A program made the translations under genes and the position numbers. From Dermabacter vaginalis (GTDB lineage: Bacteria > Actinomycetota > Actinomycetes > Actinomycetales > Dermabacteraceae), in contig NZ_CP012117.1 of the NCBI RefSeq assembly GCF_001678905.1, positions 1,240,001 through 1,304,000 of the forward strand: a DNA stretch of 64,000 nucleotides, written 5' to 3'. Below, in pieces: positions 15,859-23,916 of this stretch (within the stretch, counting starts at the first letter, position 1; each line of letters opens with the position of its first letter). Under the pieces are notes generated by a model. The model saw only the letters and a program-made list of their open reading frames with translations, had not been told where the DNA came from and did no database searches.

Positions 15859-18605
15859 GCGTATGCCTCCGCATCCGTGTGTAGTGGCAGGGGATCGGTG
15901 TGGTCGGTGACGAGGTGTGCGAGGGGGAGGACCTCGACGCGTGCGGGGTCCCGCAGACGTTCGGCAAAGCCCTCAGTCAGGGCGTCCACGCCGATGACGA
16001 TTGTTGTTCCGTGTGAGGCAAGCAGTTCGAGTCGGTCAAGCGCCGTGTCGCCTGCTTCGAGAAGGTCGGAAAGGGATGCGATGACAACAATCCGCGTGTC
16101 GCGTTCTCGCACGAGCGCCTGGCCGCATGTGCCACCGCGGCCTTCGGGGTAAAGCTCAACGTGTGCTTGCGCCGCTCCCGTTTCGCCGGGAACCTGACGA
16201 TCGTGTACGAAGAGTGTGCCGGTTGAGGGCTCGAGGCGCGCGGAGAAAAGTGCGAGGACGCTTGCGCGCGCGTCCGCGTCTTCACTTGCGAGAAGCGTGA
16301 TGGACCCGGGGGCCAGAGCCCCGGAGAGTGGGCCGAGCGTTCCGCGGCCGCTCACGCGCGGGATTTCGACGTCGCGAAGCCGCAGCGCGCTGGCGCCGTT
16401 CGCCGCCGTCCACTCGCGGTGCTCCAGGGCAATTCCTAGCCCTTCGCCTTCAACGTCGAGGTGGGGGAGGAGGCGGTCGAGAACAGCAGGGAATCGCCAC
16501 GCGCGATCGCCGAGGAGGGCGAGAACGGCGGGCACGAGCGTCATGCGCACAACGAAAGCATCCACGAAAACGCCGACGGCGAGGGAAAGAGCGATCGGCT
16601 GAATCATGTACTTCGACCCGGGAATGAAACCCGCAAAGATGAAGATCATGATTGCCGCGGCCGCGATCACCACGGGCGCCGATGCCGTGAACCCTTTAAT
16701 GATGGCCTGGCGAGGATCGCGGGTATGCATGTACTCCTCGCGCATGCGCGTCACGAGGAAGACCTCGTAATCCATGGCGAGGCCGAAGAGTACGCCGAGT
16801 GTCATGATCGGCAAAAATGGAATCACTGGCCCCGTGGCTTTCGCTTGGAGGAGGTCCGCGCCCCACCCGTAGGTGAACACCATGGAGGTCACGCCGAAAG
16901 CAGCCCCCGCGGAGAGAAGGAAGCCGACGGCTGCTTTCAGGGGAACCCAGATACTTCGGAACACCATCGCGAGAAGCACGAGGGAGAGCCCCACGACAAA
17001 AATTGTGAAGGGAAGGAGGGCCTTGTCGAGGCGGTCGGCAATGTCGATCGCCACGGCGGTGGCACCCGTAACCTTGATATCGGAGATGCCGAGGTCCTTT
17101 TCCCACTGAGGCGCATCGGTGCGGAGGGTGTCCACGACGTTCTTGGTGAGCTCTGAGGTGGGGCCTTCGGTAGGTCGAAGCACAACGACGCCCATGTCGG
17201 CGCCCATGTTGGGGGTCGCAATCTGCACGCTGTCCACGCCGTCGATCGCGAGAACGTCCCGCTCGAGTTCATCCATGACGCCGAGCGGATCCTTCGTGTT
17301 GATAATGTCGGCGGTCAGCATGATCGTCGCGTTGTGGCCCGCGCCGAATTTCTCGGCCACGATGTCGTAGGCTTCGCGACCGTAGGAGCCCGGATCTTCC
17401 GTGCCCTGGTCGGGAAGCGCAAGTTCGAGGTCTTTGAACGGAATGGCCACCGCGCCGAGCCCCACCGTGACCACGATGATCGTCACGAGGGGGAAGCGAA
17501 TGGCGGCGCGCACCCAGCGTTCAAGCAGGGGAGTGCGGGCAGCGCGGGTGGAGGGGTCCGACGCTTGCTGGGCGGTGCGTTGACGCTGGCGTTTGGGGCG
17601 GATTTTCTCGCCGAAGAGTCCAAGGATTGCGGGCAGGAGCGTGAGCGCGGCGAGCACGTTGCACGCGACCGCCACTGCGGACACAACACCCATGACGGTG
17701 ATGAAGGGGATGCCGGTGATGAGCAGCCCCACGAGGGCGATCACGACCGTGAGGCCCGCGAAGATGACGGCGCTACCGCTCGTGGCGGTTGCGCGCGCGA
17801 TGGATTCATACGGGTCGAGACCGCTTCGAAGCTGGTCGAGGTGCCGCGAGACGATGAAGAGCGAGTAGTCGATGCCCACGGCGAGGCCCAGCATGAGGGC
17901 GAGAGTTGGGGTTGCCGAGGAGATCGTGAAGATGCTCGTGCCCATGAACATGACGATCATCGAGACGATGATGCCCGTGATCGCAGTGACGATGGGAATG
18001 AAGGCGGAGCGCACTGCGCGGAAGACGATGCTGAGCACGATGAGGGCGGCGATCACGCCGAGGACCTCCATGATGCTCATCCCCATTTCGGGGGTCATCG
18101 TGACCTGACCACCGATGTAGGCGTGGAGGCCATTGCTCGTGTGAGTTGTGTCGTCAACGATGTCCGTGAGCCCGTTCAAGGTTTCTTTGGGGACGACGTC
18201 GAGCTCGGGGTCGAGCTGGATGTTCGCGATGATGGCCGTGCCGTCCTCGCTTTTTTCGCCCGGCATGTCCTTGTCGAACGGATTTGTTGCGGTTTCGACG
18301 CCCTCGACCTCGCGGGCGCGGTCCATCGCTTTGATGATCTGGTCCTCGTGGGCGGTGATGGGGGAGTCGTCTTCGCTGACGAAAATTATCTGGCCACCCG
18401 TGCCACCGAGCTGCGGGAAGCGCGTGGCGAGGGAGTCGAGGCCTTCTTGAGATTCGGTTCCGGGGATGCTGAAGGCGTCGTCAAGGCCTTTCCCGAGGGT
18501 GAGCGCGCCGGCGGCGGCGAGGAGGATGATCGCGAACCACGTGCCGAGAACTTTCCAGGGCGAGCGTGCGGCGCTGAGGCCGAGGCGGTACAGGGTCGAT
18601 GACAC
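15855..18605 (-). CDS. MMPL-family RND transporter with degenerate ABC-like C-terminal domain
   Basis: A 916-residue MMPL-type exporter powered by proton flow. Two RND-like halves are visible: an N-terminal span (about 19-40), an external loop, then a helix bundle with the conserved Asp-Tyr pair in GLAVGIDYSLFIVSR. A second half follows with FGLAMDYEVFLVTRMREEY. A typical MMPL protein ends soon after DRLLPHLDVEGEGL, but this one continues about 190 residues. The extension reads like an ABC nucleotide-binding domain (LRLRDVEIPRVSGRG, GPLSGALAPGSITLLA, SARLEPSTGTLFVHDRQV), with the Walker A lysine/Ser-Thr lost. The GTG start at 18605 has GAGGAG upstream. It is coupled to the YhgE/Pip gene and divergent from a TetR gene. 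Confidence 0.9.
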   Translation of the reverse strand: MSSTLYRLGLSAARSPWKVLGTWFAIILLAAAGALTLGKGLDDAFSIPGTESQEGLDSLATRFPQLGGTGGQIIFVSEDDSPITAHEDQIIKAMDRAREVEGVETATNPFDKDMPGEKSEDGTAIIANIQLDPELDVVPKETLNGLTDIVDDTTHTSNGLHAYIGGQVTMTPEMGMSIMEVLGVIAALIVLSIVFRAVRSAFIPIVTAITGIIVSMIVMFMGTSIFTISSATPTLALMLGLAVGIDYSLFIVSRHLDQLRSGLDPYESIARATATSGSAVIFAGLTVVIALVGLLITGIPFITVMGVVSAVAVACNVLAALTLLPAILGLFGEKIRPKRQRQRTAQQASDPSTRAARTPLLERWVRAAIRFPLVTIIVVTVGLGAVAIPFKDLELALPDQGTEDPGSYGREAYDIVAEKFGAGHNATIMLTADIINTKDPLGVMDELERDVLAIDGVDSVQIATPNMGADMGVVVLRPTEGPTSELTKNVVDTLRTDAPQWEKDLGISDIKVTGATAVAIDIADRLDKALLPFTIFVVGLSLVLLAMVFRSIWVPLKAAVGFLLSAGAAFGVTSMVFTYGWGADLLQAKATGPVIPFLPIMTLGVLFGLAMDYEVFLVTRMREEYMHTRDPRQAIIKGFTASAPVVIAAAAIMIFIFAGFIPGSKYMIQPIALSLAVGVFVDAFVVRMTLVPAVLALLGDRAWRFPAVLDRLLPHLDVEGEGLGIALEHREWTAANGASALRLRDVEIPRVSGRGTLGPLSGALAPGSITLLASEDADARASVLALFSARLEPSTGTLFVHDRQVPGETGAAQAHVELYPEGRGGTCGQALVRERDTRIVVIASLSDLLEAGDTALDRLELLASHGTTIVIGVDALTEGFAERLRDPARVEVLPLAHLVTDHTDPLPLHTDAEAYA

Positions 18606-18622
18606 GAATGCTCCTCGCTACT

Positions 18623-18675
18623 CTCGAGACACTGAATACACTTTCGTATCGAGTTCGATACTAAGATGTCTCGAG
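18623..18675. promoter_or_regulatory. Nested palindromes, probable TetR operator
   Basis: GTATCGA-GT-TCGATAC (18646-18661) is a perfect 7-bp inverted repeat. It sits at the centre of an outer perfect repeat CTCGAGAC (18623-18630) / GTCTCGAG (18668-18675). Both lie in the 101-base gap between the divergent MMPL and TetR genes, the normal place for a TetR-family operator controlling both directions. Confidence 0.75.
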
Positions 18676-18706
18676 TAGGACCCGTAAGGCCAACAGGAGC
18701 AATATC

Positions 18707-19375
18707 GTGGACGTCACAGCCTCGGAGAGCGCGCAGCCGGCGCGATCCAAGGAGAACACCCGCCGAAGGCTCGTCGACGCCTCCATCGACGTTTTCACGC
18801 AAAAGGGCGTTGAGGGGGCCACGGTCGATGACCTCACTCGGGCCACGGGCTTCACGCGCGGCGCTTTCTATTCAAACTTTTCCTCGAAAGACGAGGTCTT
18901 TTGGGAGGCCTTCACCGAGGTCACGACGCGGGCGCTAGCGGCCACGCAGCCCTTCCCGAATGCAGAAGACCAGGGGAGCAGCGCCCCTGAAAGCGCCGGC
19001 GAACCAGATCTTCTCGAGTCCCTCGAGTCACTTCGTCCGCTCGGCCTTGCCTGGTACCTCATGCACACCGAGGCCGTGTCACTCTCCCTTCAAAACATCG
19101 ACGCTCGTACACACCTCGGGCGCGAGCGTGATCGCCTTATCACGGGGATCGCGCAGATCTTCGAAGAGCTTTCGGCGAGATACCCGATCACCCTCACCGT
19201 TCCGGCAGAAACACTTGCGGAAACACTTCTCGGGGTCTATCTCAACCGCATGGTCGCTGAACTCGCCACGGGGGAGAGACTCGAGGAAGACACCTCCCGC
19301 ATTCTCGAAGCGATCCTTGATGCCTTCGTTGAAGGACGTGGCACACACGCTCCCGCAGTGCCTTGGAAGCAATGA
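18707..19375 (+). CDS. TetR-family transcriptional regulator
   Basis: A 222-residue repressor of the TetR/AcrR family. The N-terminal helix-turn-helix is clear: TRRRLVDASIDVFTQKGVEGATVDDLTRATGFTRGAFYSNFSSKDEVFWEAF (about residues 19-70). The ligand-binding C-terminal domain is not close to a family I can name. The GTG start at 18707 follows AGGAG by seven bases. It is divergent from the MMPL-YhgE/Pip operon across a perfect palindrome, so it very likely represses that operon and itself, with release by a substrate of the pump. The next gene (VUT transporter) is on the same strand 29 bases on but appears to have its own -10 box. Confidence 0.93.
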   Translation: MDVTASESAQPARSKENTRRRLVDASIDVFTQKGVEGATVDDLTRATGFTRGAFYSNFSSKDEVFWEAFTEVTTRALAATQPFPNAEDQGSSAPESAGEPDLLESLESLRPLGLAWYLMHTEAVSLSLQNIDARTHLGRERDRLITGIAQIFEELSARYPITLTVPAETLAETLLGVYLNRMVAELATGERLEEDTSRILEAILDAFVEGRGTHAPAVPWKQ

Positions 19376-19392
19376 GGAGGGCGAAGCGGCTC

Positions 19393-19398
19393 TAAGGT
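19393..19398 (+). promoter_or_regulatory. -10 box TAAGGT, candidate leaderless promoter of VUT gene
   Basis: TAAGGT ends six bases before the ATG at 19405; there is no clear Shine-Dalgarno. No -35 is recognised. Confidence 0.4.
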
Positions 19399-19404
19399 AG
19401 GCGC

Positions 19405-20130
19405 ATGGGAGAAAACACCACGGGCTCACCAAACACCAAGTCGCGCAGCAAGGCCGCGTACGCGACGCGAGGAAATTCGCATTACGACCTTTTGAGCGCA
19501 CTCATGGCGGTCGTCGTCGTCATTTCCGGCATTGGCGCCGCCAAGGGCGTCACGATCGGATTCGTCATTACCGACGCGGCGTTCTTTCTTTTTCCTCTTG
19601 CCTATATCCTTGGCGACATCATCACCGAGCTGTATGGACCGAGTGCTGCGCGCCGCGCCATCCTGACGTCCTTCGCGCTCAATATTTTCGCGGTCGTGTG
19701 TTACGCCGTGATCATTTGGCTTCCGGGCTTCGATGACGATTACGGAGTTGCGAAACAGGGAGCGCTCGAGCTGGCGATCGGGCCGGTATGGCAAATCGTT
19801 CTTGCCTCGCTGTGCGGTTTTCTCGCGGGTCAAACGCTCAACTCGTTGATCGTGAGCCGAATGAAGCGCCGCACGGGCGAGCCTGGCATCGTCGCTCGAC
19901 TACTCATGTCAAGCGGCACGGGCGAACTGGTTGACACGATGATTTTCTGCACGATTGCCGCGCCGGTGCTTGGGATCACGACAGTCGGCCAATGGCTCAA
20001 CTACACGGCCTTCGGCTTCCTGTACAAGGTCATCGTGCAATACGCGGCCATTCCCGTGACGGCTCACGTGATCGCACGACTCAAAAAGGCTGAGCCTAGC
20101 TACCAAGAAGCCCTCACGCGAATTGCATAG
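19405..20130 (+). CDS. VUT-family transporter, probable queuosine precursor importer
   Basis: A 241-residue membrane protein of the vitamin-uptake-like VUT/ECF family (COG1738, YhhQ type). The E. coli member imports the queuosine precursors preQ0/preQ1, used to modify the wobble base of certain tRNAs. About six hydrophobic helices are seen, beginning DLLSALMAVVVVISGIGAAKGV. The family segments FPLAYILGDIITELYGPSAARRAI and SSGTGELVDTMIFCTIA are present. The short hydrophilic N-terminus (residues 1-27) is unconserved. No preQ1 riboswitch fits in the 29-base gap upstream. It lies just left of the dif site. Whether the organism makes or salvages queuosine cannot be told from this window. Confidence 0.85.
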   Translation: MGENTTGSPNTKSRSKAAYATRGNSHYDLLSALMAVVVVISGIGAAKGVTIGFVITDAAFFLFPLAYILGDIITELYGPSAARRAILTSFALNIFAVVCYAVIIWLPGFDDDYGVAKQGALELAIGPVWQIVLASLCGFLAGQTLNSLIVSRMKRRTGEPGIVARLLMSSGTGELVDTMIFCTIAAPVLGITTVGQWLNYTAFGFLYKVIVQYAAIPVTAHVIARLKKAEPSYQEALTRIA

Positions 20131-20180
20131 AGGTTGTGGAGGTTATAGGCATCGGCGCAGTTCCGCCTCGCCACACGTAT

Positions 20181-20208
20181 TACGCCGATAATGTACGTTA
20201 TGTAAAGT
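20181..20208 (+). other. dif: dif site (XerC/XerD chromosome dimer resolution site)
   Basis: The 28-mer reads TACGCCGATAA-TGTACG-TTATGTAAAGT, with an 11-base left arm, a 6-base centre and an 11-base right arm. It matches the actinobacterial dif consensus I recall (TTSRCCGATAATVNACATTATGTCAAGT) at all but about three positions, and has the XerD-arm core TTATGT-AA also found in E. coli and B. subtilis dif. It lies in a 180-base gap between convergent genes, as expected for a terminus site. An XerD-type recombinase gene is 12.7 kb away. Confidence 0.87.
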
Positions 20209-20234
20209 GAACGCTGGGAGCGCCACCCACTTCA

Positions 20235-20263
20235 GTCCGACGGTTGCCGATCTACCGTCGGAC
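20235..20263. terminator. Hairpin between convergent genes, near dif
   Basis: GTCCGACGGT (20235-20244) and ACCGTCGGAC (20254-20263) form a perfect 10-bp stem with a 9-base loop. No T run follows. It may end transcripts from both sides and shield dif from transcription. Confidence 0.6.
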
Positions 20264-20310
20264 CCACTCCCCGCACACCAGCACCACGACCGGATACGAA
20301 AATCGCGCCC

Positions 20311-21192
20311 CTAGGCTCCGCACGCGCCGCAATGAGGGGCAAGCCCCTTGTCCGTGCACGCTTCGCACCGCAAAAATTGCGTGCGGCACGAGGGATTTTC
20401 ACAGTTGACGTAAACCGGCGTTTTCTCGCCGCACGAGACGCACGACCCGAGAGATTCCGCGCCGTCACCGAACTCCATGTGCATACGGCCGTCAAACACG
20501 TAGAGCGAACCGTCCCACAGCCCGTCATTGCCGTATTTTTCGCCGTAGCGAACGATTCCGCCGTCGAGCTGGTACACATCCGTAAAGCCGCGATTTTTCA
20601 TGAGAACCGTGAGAACTTCGCAGCGGATACCGCCCGTGCAGTACGTCACGATCGGGCGGTTCTTGAGGTCGTCATACATCCCCGATTCAAGCTCGCCCAC
20701 AAAGTCTCTCGTTGTTTCCGTTTCGGGCACGATCGCCCCGCGGAAGCGCCCAATTTCCGCCTCCATACGGTTGCGCCCGTCGAAAAAGACAACCTCTTCT
20801 CCGCGAGAATCCACGAGCGCATGCAAAGCCTCTGGGCTTAGGTGCTCTCCCCCGCCAATCACGCCCTCGGCACCCACCTTAATTTCCTCGGGAACGGTGA
20901 AGGTCACGAGTTCTTCTCGAACCTTCACGGAGAGCTTCGGGAAGTCAGCACCAGTTCCCTCAGACCATTTAATGTCGGCTCCGTGAAATGGCGCGTAGGC
21001 CTTCGTACGCTTGACGTACTGCTTGACAGCGCCGATCTCACCTCCGACGGTCGCGTTGATGCCATCTTTCGAGATGATCACTCGCCCTTTGAGGCCAAGC
21101 GACTCGGCGAGGGCAAACTGCCAGAGTTTCACTGCCTCCGGATCGGCGAGCGGAGTGAAAACATAGAAGAGAACGATTTTGTGAACGGCCAC
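20311..21192 (-). CDS. trhO: tRNA uridine-34 hydroxylase TrhO (rhodanese family)
   Basis: TrhO (YceA/UPF0176) uses oxygen to form 5-hydroxyuridine at tRNA position 34. The 293-residue protein has the N-terminal ferredoxin-like domain ([16 protein letters not shown]) and the rhodanese-like domain with active-site loop [16 protein letters not shown]. The C-terminal tail is rich in cysteines in a zinc-binding-like pattern ([21 protein letters not shown], then [19 protein letters not shown]). The start is GTG at 21192, six bases after TAGACT, without a ribosome site, so a leaderless mRNA is likely. It sits just right of dif and converges on the queuosine-precursor transporter gene; both concern the tRNA wobble base. 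Confidence 0.93.
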   Translation of the reverse strand: MAVHKIVLFYVFTPLADPEAVKLWQFALAESLGLKGRVIISKDGINATVGGEIGAVKQYVKRTKAYAPFHGADIKWSEGTGADFPKLSVKVREELVTFTVPEEIKVGAEGVIGGGEHLSPEALHALVDSRGEEVVFFDGRNRMEAEIGRFRGAIVPETETTRDFVGELESGMYDDLKNRPIVTYCTGGIRCEVLTVLMKNRGFTDVYQLDGGIVRYGEKYGNDGLWDGSLYVFDGRMHMEFGDGAESLGSCVSCGEKTPVYVNCENPSCRTQFLRCEACTDKGLAPHCGACGA

Positions 21193-21198
21193 GTCACA

Positions 21199-21204
21199 AG
21201 TCTA
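21199..21204 (-). promoter_or_regulatory. -10 box TAGACT, candidate leaderless promoter of trhO
   Basis: TAGACT (minus strand) ends six bases before the trhO GTG, and no Shine-Dalgarno is visible between. Confidence 0.5.
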
Positions 21205-21276
21205 ATCTGCCGAGGAATAACTCTCCGACGACTTGGCGTTCAAGGAAGCATTAGCCGTGCACATTAGGAGGTTTTC

Positions 21277-22233
21277 GTGCTCGATCCCACCACGCTCTTC
21301 ACCTATGAGCGCGATGTCGACTCGCGTTCGCTCCACGCGAGCACGCTCGTCGTGACTCTCGGCTCGTTTGTGGACTCCGGGCGTGTCCAGGAGAAACTCG
21401 ACGAGTTCATCACGGCGAATCATCCGAACCGCCTCGTGGGCACGTTCGATTCCGATCAGGTCATCGATTACACCGCTGTACGCCCTCCCATCTCCCTTGA
21501 CCAGGATCATCTCACCGGGTACTCCTCCCCTGCGCTGACACTTCGTGAGGTCACGCCCGAGGGCGAGAAGCCCTTCCTTCTGCTCAGTGGTCCCGAACCG
21601 AACTTTCAATGGGAACGCGTTGCGCACGCCGTGCGCATTATCGTTGAGCAGCTCGGCGTGACGCGCACCCTTGTTGCCACGAGTTTCCCCGGCGCAACAC
21701 CGCACACACGACCCGTGGCCGTGAGCCGCTACGCCGGCGACCCCAAGGACCTCGTTCTTGCGAGCCCGTTCCCCGGCACGATCGAGATGCGGGCCTCCTT
21801 CCCCGCTCTGCTGATCGTTCGCATGGCTGAAGCAGGTCACCCCATCATTGGGCTCGCCGCCCATGTGCCGTCCTATGCACATGAAATCGAGTACTACCCC
21901 GCGCTCCCTGCACTGTTCACGGCACTTGACATCGAGGGCGGTCCGGCGTTCACGCCCACAAAGGAACTCGAAGAGAAAATCGCCGAGGTGCGCGAGGCGC
22001 TTGACCACAGCGCAGCGGAAAATGAGCAGCTCTCCTCTCTCATCAAAGGGTTTGAGGAAAACTATTCGCGCATGGACGGGATGGTGCAGCACCTCTCCCC
22101 CGGCACCGACACTCCCCTGCCTGGCGCCGAAAAGCTCACCGACGAAGTCGAGGACTTCCTCAAGGAAATTTCTGATGAGCCGGAAAACACGGACGGACGA
22201 AGCGATGACCGCGGCCCTGATTCGGTAGGCTAA
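21277..22233 (+). CDS. PAC2-family protein
   Basis: A 318-residue member of the PAC2 family (archaeal and actinobacterial proteins related to proteasome-assembly chaperones). The conserved core runs from LVVTLGSFVDSGRVQEKL through LLLSGPEPNFQWERV, TLVATSFPGATPHTRPVAV and HPIIGLAAHVPSYAHEIEYYPALPALFTAL. The C-terminal 75 residues are charged, with a possible coiled coil (KELEEKIAEVREALDHSAAENEQLSSLI). The GTG start at 21277 has a full AGGAGG six bases upstream. A ParA-like ATPase gene follows after five bases, so the two are probably co-transcribed. No proteasome genes are seen in this window, so its function here is open. Confidence 0.88.
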   Translation: MLDPTTLFTYERDVDSRSLHASTLVVTLGSFVDSGRVQEKLDEFITANHPNRLVGTFDSDQVIDYTAVRPPISLDQDHLTGYSSPALTLREVTPEGEKPFLLLSGPEPNFQWERVAHAVRIIVEQLGVTRTLVATSFPGATPHTRPVAVSRYAGDPKDLVLASPFPGTIEMRASFPALLIVRMAEAGHPIIGLAAHVPSYAHEIEYYPALPALFTALDIEGGPAFTPTKELEEKIAEVREALDHSAAENEQLSSLIKGFEENYSRMDGMVQHLSPGTDTPLPGAEKLTDEVEDFLKEISDEPENTDGRSDDRGPDSVG

Positions 22234-22238
22234 ATTTC

Positions 22239-23048
22239 GTGTTTGTCGTCAGCGTATATTCACTCAAAGGTGGCGTAGGAAAAACCTCCGTCACTCTCGG
22301 CCTCGCATCCGCCGCCCTCAACCAGGGCGTCAATGCCCTCGTTCTGGATCTCGACCCTCAGGGAGATACGACCCTCGGTCTTCTTGGACACCCTGGCGGC
22401 GAACCCGATATCGCTGAAGTGATTGCGTCTGCGCGCACCGAGACCGTCGATCGAGCTATCGTTCAAACACCGTGGGTTCAGCGCGAGGAAAGTACGGCCT
22501 CCGCTTCGAGCCACCTCGACATCATCCCTGGAAGCCACCGGTCCTCGCGTTTGGACTCCCCCGCGCTCGCCCGCCGTGGCGTTCGGCGCCTGCGCGAAGC
22601 CCTCGACAAGCGATCCTTCCACTACGACATCGTCTTGATCGATTGCCCGCCTTCTCTCAACGGTCTCACGCAAATGGCTCTCGCGGCCTCTGATCGCTCG
22701 ATCGTGGTTTCCGAACCTGGCTTTTTCGCGGTGTCGGCCGCCGATCGCGCTCTCAAACTCGCTGATGAGCTCCACGAAACCGGTATCGCGCCACGCCTAC
22801 GTCCGCTTGGCATCCTTGTGAACAGGTATCGCCCTCGCAGCGTCGAGCACCAGTTCCGCCTCAATGAATTGCGTGAACTGTTTGGCGACCGCGTGCTCAC
22901 GCCGGTTCTTGAAGAACGAGTAGGCCTTCAGCAGGCTCAGGGCGGCGCGATCCCTCTTCACGAGTACGAAGGTGCGAGCGCAAAACAGCTCACTCACGAC
23001 TTCGATCGTTTACTCGCGACGATTATGGATTCACGCCAGGATTCCTAA
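22239..23048 (+). CDS. ParA/MinD-type P-loop ATPase
   Basis: A 269-residue ATPase of the ParA/MinD class. The deviant Walker A is LKGGVGKTS (about residues 9-17) with both lysines, the A' motif is LVLDLDPQGDTTLGLLG, and Walker B is YDIVLIDCPPSLNGL. These proteins dimerise on DNA or membranes to position cargo. No parB or cargo gene is next to it; it follows a PAC2 gene by five bases. It is distinct from the ParA encoded at 31917-32786, which has the chromosome-type context. It could act in chromosome, cell-pole or protein-complex positioning; the cargo is unknown. The start is GTG at 22239. Confidence 0.88.
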   Translation: MFVVSVYSLKGGVGKTSVTLGLASAALNQGVNALVLDLDPQGDTTLGLLGHPGGEPDIAEVIASARTETVDRAIVQTPWVQREESTASASSHLDIIPGSHRSSRLDSPALARRGVRRLREALDKRSFHYDIVLIDCPPSLNGLTQMALAASDRSIVVSEPGFFAVSAADRALKLADELHETGIAPRLRPLGILVNRYRPRSVEHQFRLNELRELFGDRVLTPVLEERVGLQQAQGGAIPLHEYEGASAKQLTHDFDRLLATIMDSRQDS

Positions 23049-23112
23049 GCCCAGGCTGTGGCATGGGAGTCGCCCAACCTCGCGGCCGGCTCCCCTCTGT
23101 CATGAAAAACTG

Positions 23113-23163
23113 ACGCCCCTCCCGCATGTCGATGATCCCGACGTGACGTGCGAAAAGGGGCGT
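23113..23163. terminator. Hairpin between convergent ParA and ftsR genes
   Basis: ACGCCCCT (23113-23120) and AGGGGCGT (23156-23163) can pair around a 35-base centre, with A-rich bases next to each arm (AAAAAC before the left arm, AAAA before the right arm's last base). This is a plausible but not strong bidirectional terminator in a 164-base gap. Confidence 0.4.
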
Positions 23164-23212
23164 GAGTTAACGAGGAAACTTGAGGTACGACTTAGCGCCG
23201 AGGGGAAAGGCC

Positions 23213-23791
23213 TCAGCTTGCCTTTCGCGCACGGCGTGCGGCGAGTTCGTCTCGAAGAGCCTCCGCTGCATCGTGCTGCGGGTCAACGCTCGGAAGAATG
23301 GCGAGATCGGTCTCGACCTCGCGGGCCACGCGACCAACCGCGATACCAAAGACGCCCTGGCCACCGGAGACGAGGTCGTAGACATCTTCGGCGCTCGTGC
23401 ATTCATACACCGAGGCACCATCGCTCATGAGGGTGATTTGCGCGAGGTCTTCCACTCCGCGTGCGCGCATGGCATCCACGGCGACGCGGATCTGCTGGAG
23501 CGAAACTCCGGTGTCGAGGAGACGCTTGACCACTTTGAGAACGAGGATGTCACGGAAGCCGTAAAGGCGCTGCGAGCCCGATCCGGTTGCGGAACGCACG
23601 CTCGGCTCAACGAGGCCGGTGCGCGCCCAGTAGTCGAGTTGCCGATACGTGATGCCTGCCGCTTTGCATGCCGCCGGTCCGCGGTAGCCGAGTTCGCCGG
23701 GCGTATCAACGAGATCGTCGAAAAGGACGCCCTGGGCTTCGGTCGCCGGGACGGTGCTCTGTGCACCAAAGGTGCTTTCGCGCTTGCTCAC
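23213..23791 (-). CDS. ftsR: MerR-family regulator, FtsR-like
   Basis: A 192-residue MerR-type regulator. The winged helix runs from GYRGPAACKAAGITYRQLDYWARTGLVEPS to SQRLYGFRDILVLKVVKRLLDTGVSLQQIR. The C-terminal domain is that of the actinobacterial group beside FHA proteins, which in Corynebacterium (FtsR, downstream of odhI) activates ftsZ. The same neighbour order here (garA/odhI-like gene, then this gene) supports the name. I chose GTG at 23791 because GGAGG lies six bases upstream (CTGGAGGCAACCGTG); the ORF can be extended to 23866 but without a ribosome site. It probably controls cell division genes elsewhere on the chromosome. Confidence 0.85.
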   Translation of the reverse strand: MSKRESTFGAQSTVPATEAQGVLFDDLVDTPGELGYRGPAACKAAGITYRQLDYWARTGLVEPSVRSATGSGSQRLYGFRDILVLKVVKRLLDTGVSLQQIRVAVDAMRARGVEDLAQITLMSDGASVYECTSAEDVYDLVSGGQGVFGIAVGRVAREVETDLAILPSVDPQHDAAEALRDELAARRARKAS

Positions 23792-23853
23792 GGTTGCCTC
23801 CAGATGGACTTTCGTGTCGGGGAAGGGAGAAAGTCTCGACGACAGAATACCCA

Positions 23854-23871
23854 CCCGGATACGCATCCGGG
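23854..23871. promoter_or_regulatory. Palindrome upstream of ftsR
   Basis: CCCGGAT-ACGC-ATCCGGG is a perfect 7-bp inverted repeat about 60 bases before the ftsR GTG. On the minus strand TATTCT, a possible -10 box, comes just after it. It could be an operator (for example for FtsR itself) or a hairpin ending the garA message. Confidence 0.4.
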
Positions 23872-23916
23872 ATTAAACGCGCCGAAATGTGGCGAGAATT
23901 TTTTGCGTGCCGCCCC

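Noticed and set aside
14971-16152. Plus-strand frames opposite the YhgE/Pip and MMPL genes
   Set aside because: High GC third positions leave long antisense frames; the heptad repeats give them false regularity.
19376-19404. preQ1 riboswitch before the queuosine-precursor transporter
   Set aside because: Only 29 bases separate it from the TetR stop; no room for the aptamer.
23792-23866. 25-residue N-terminal extension of FtsR
   Set aside because: The GTG at 23791 has GGAGG at ideal distance; the extension has none and crosses the palindrome region boundary.
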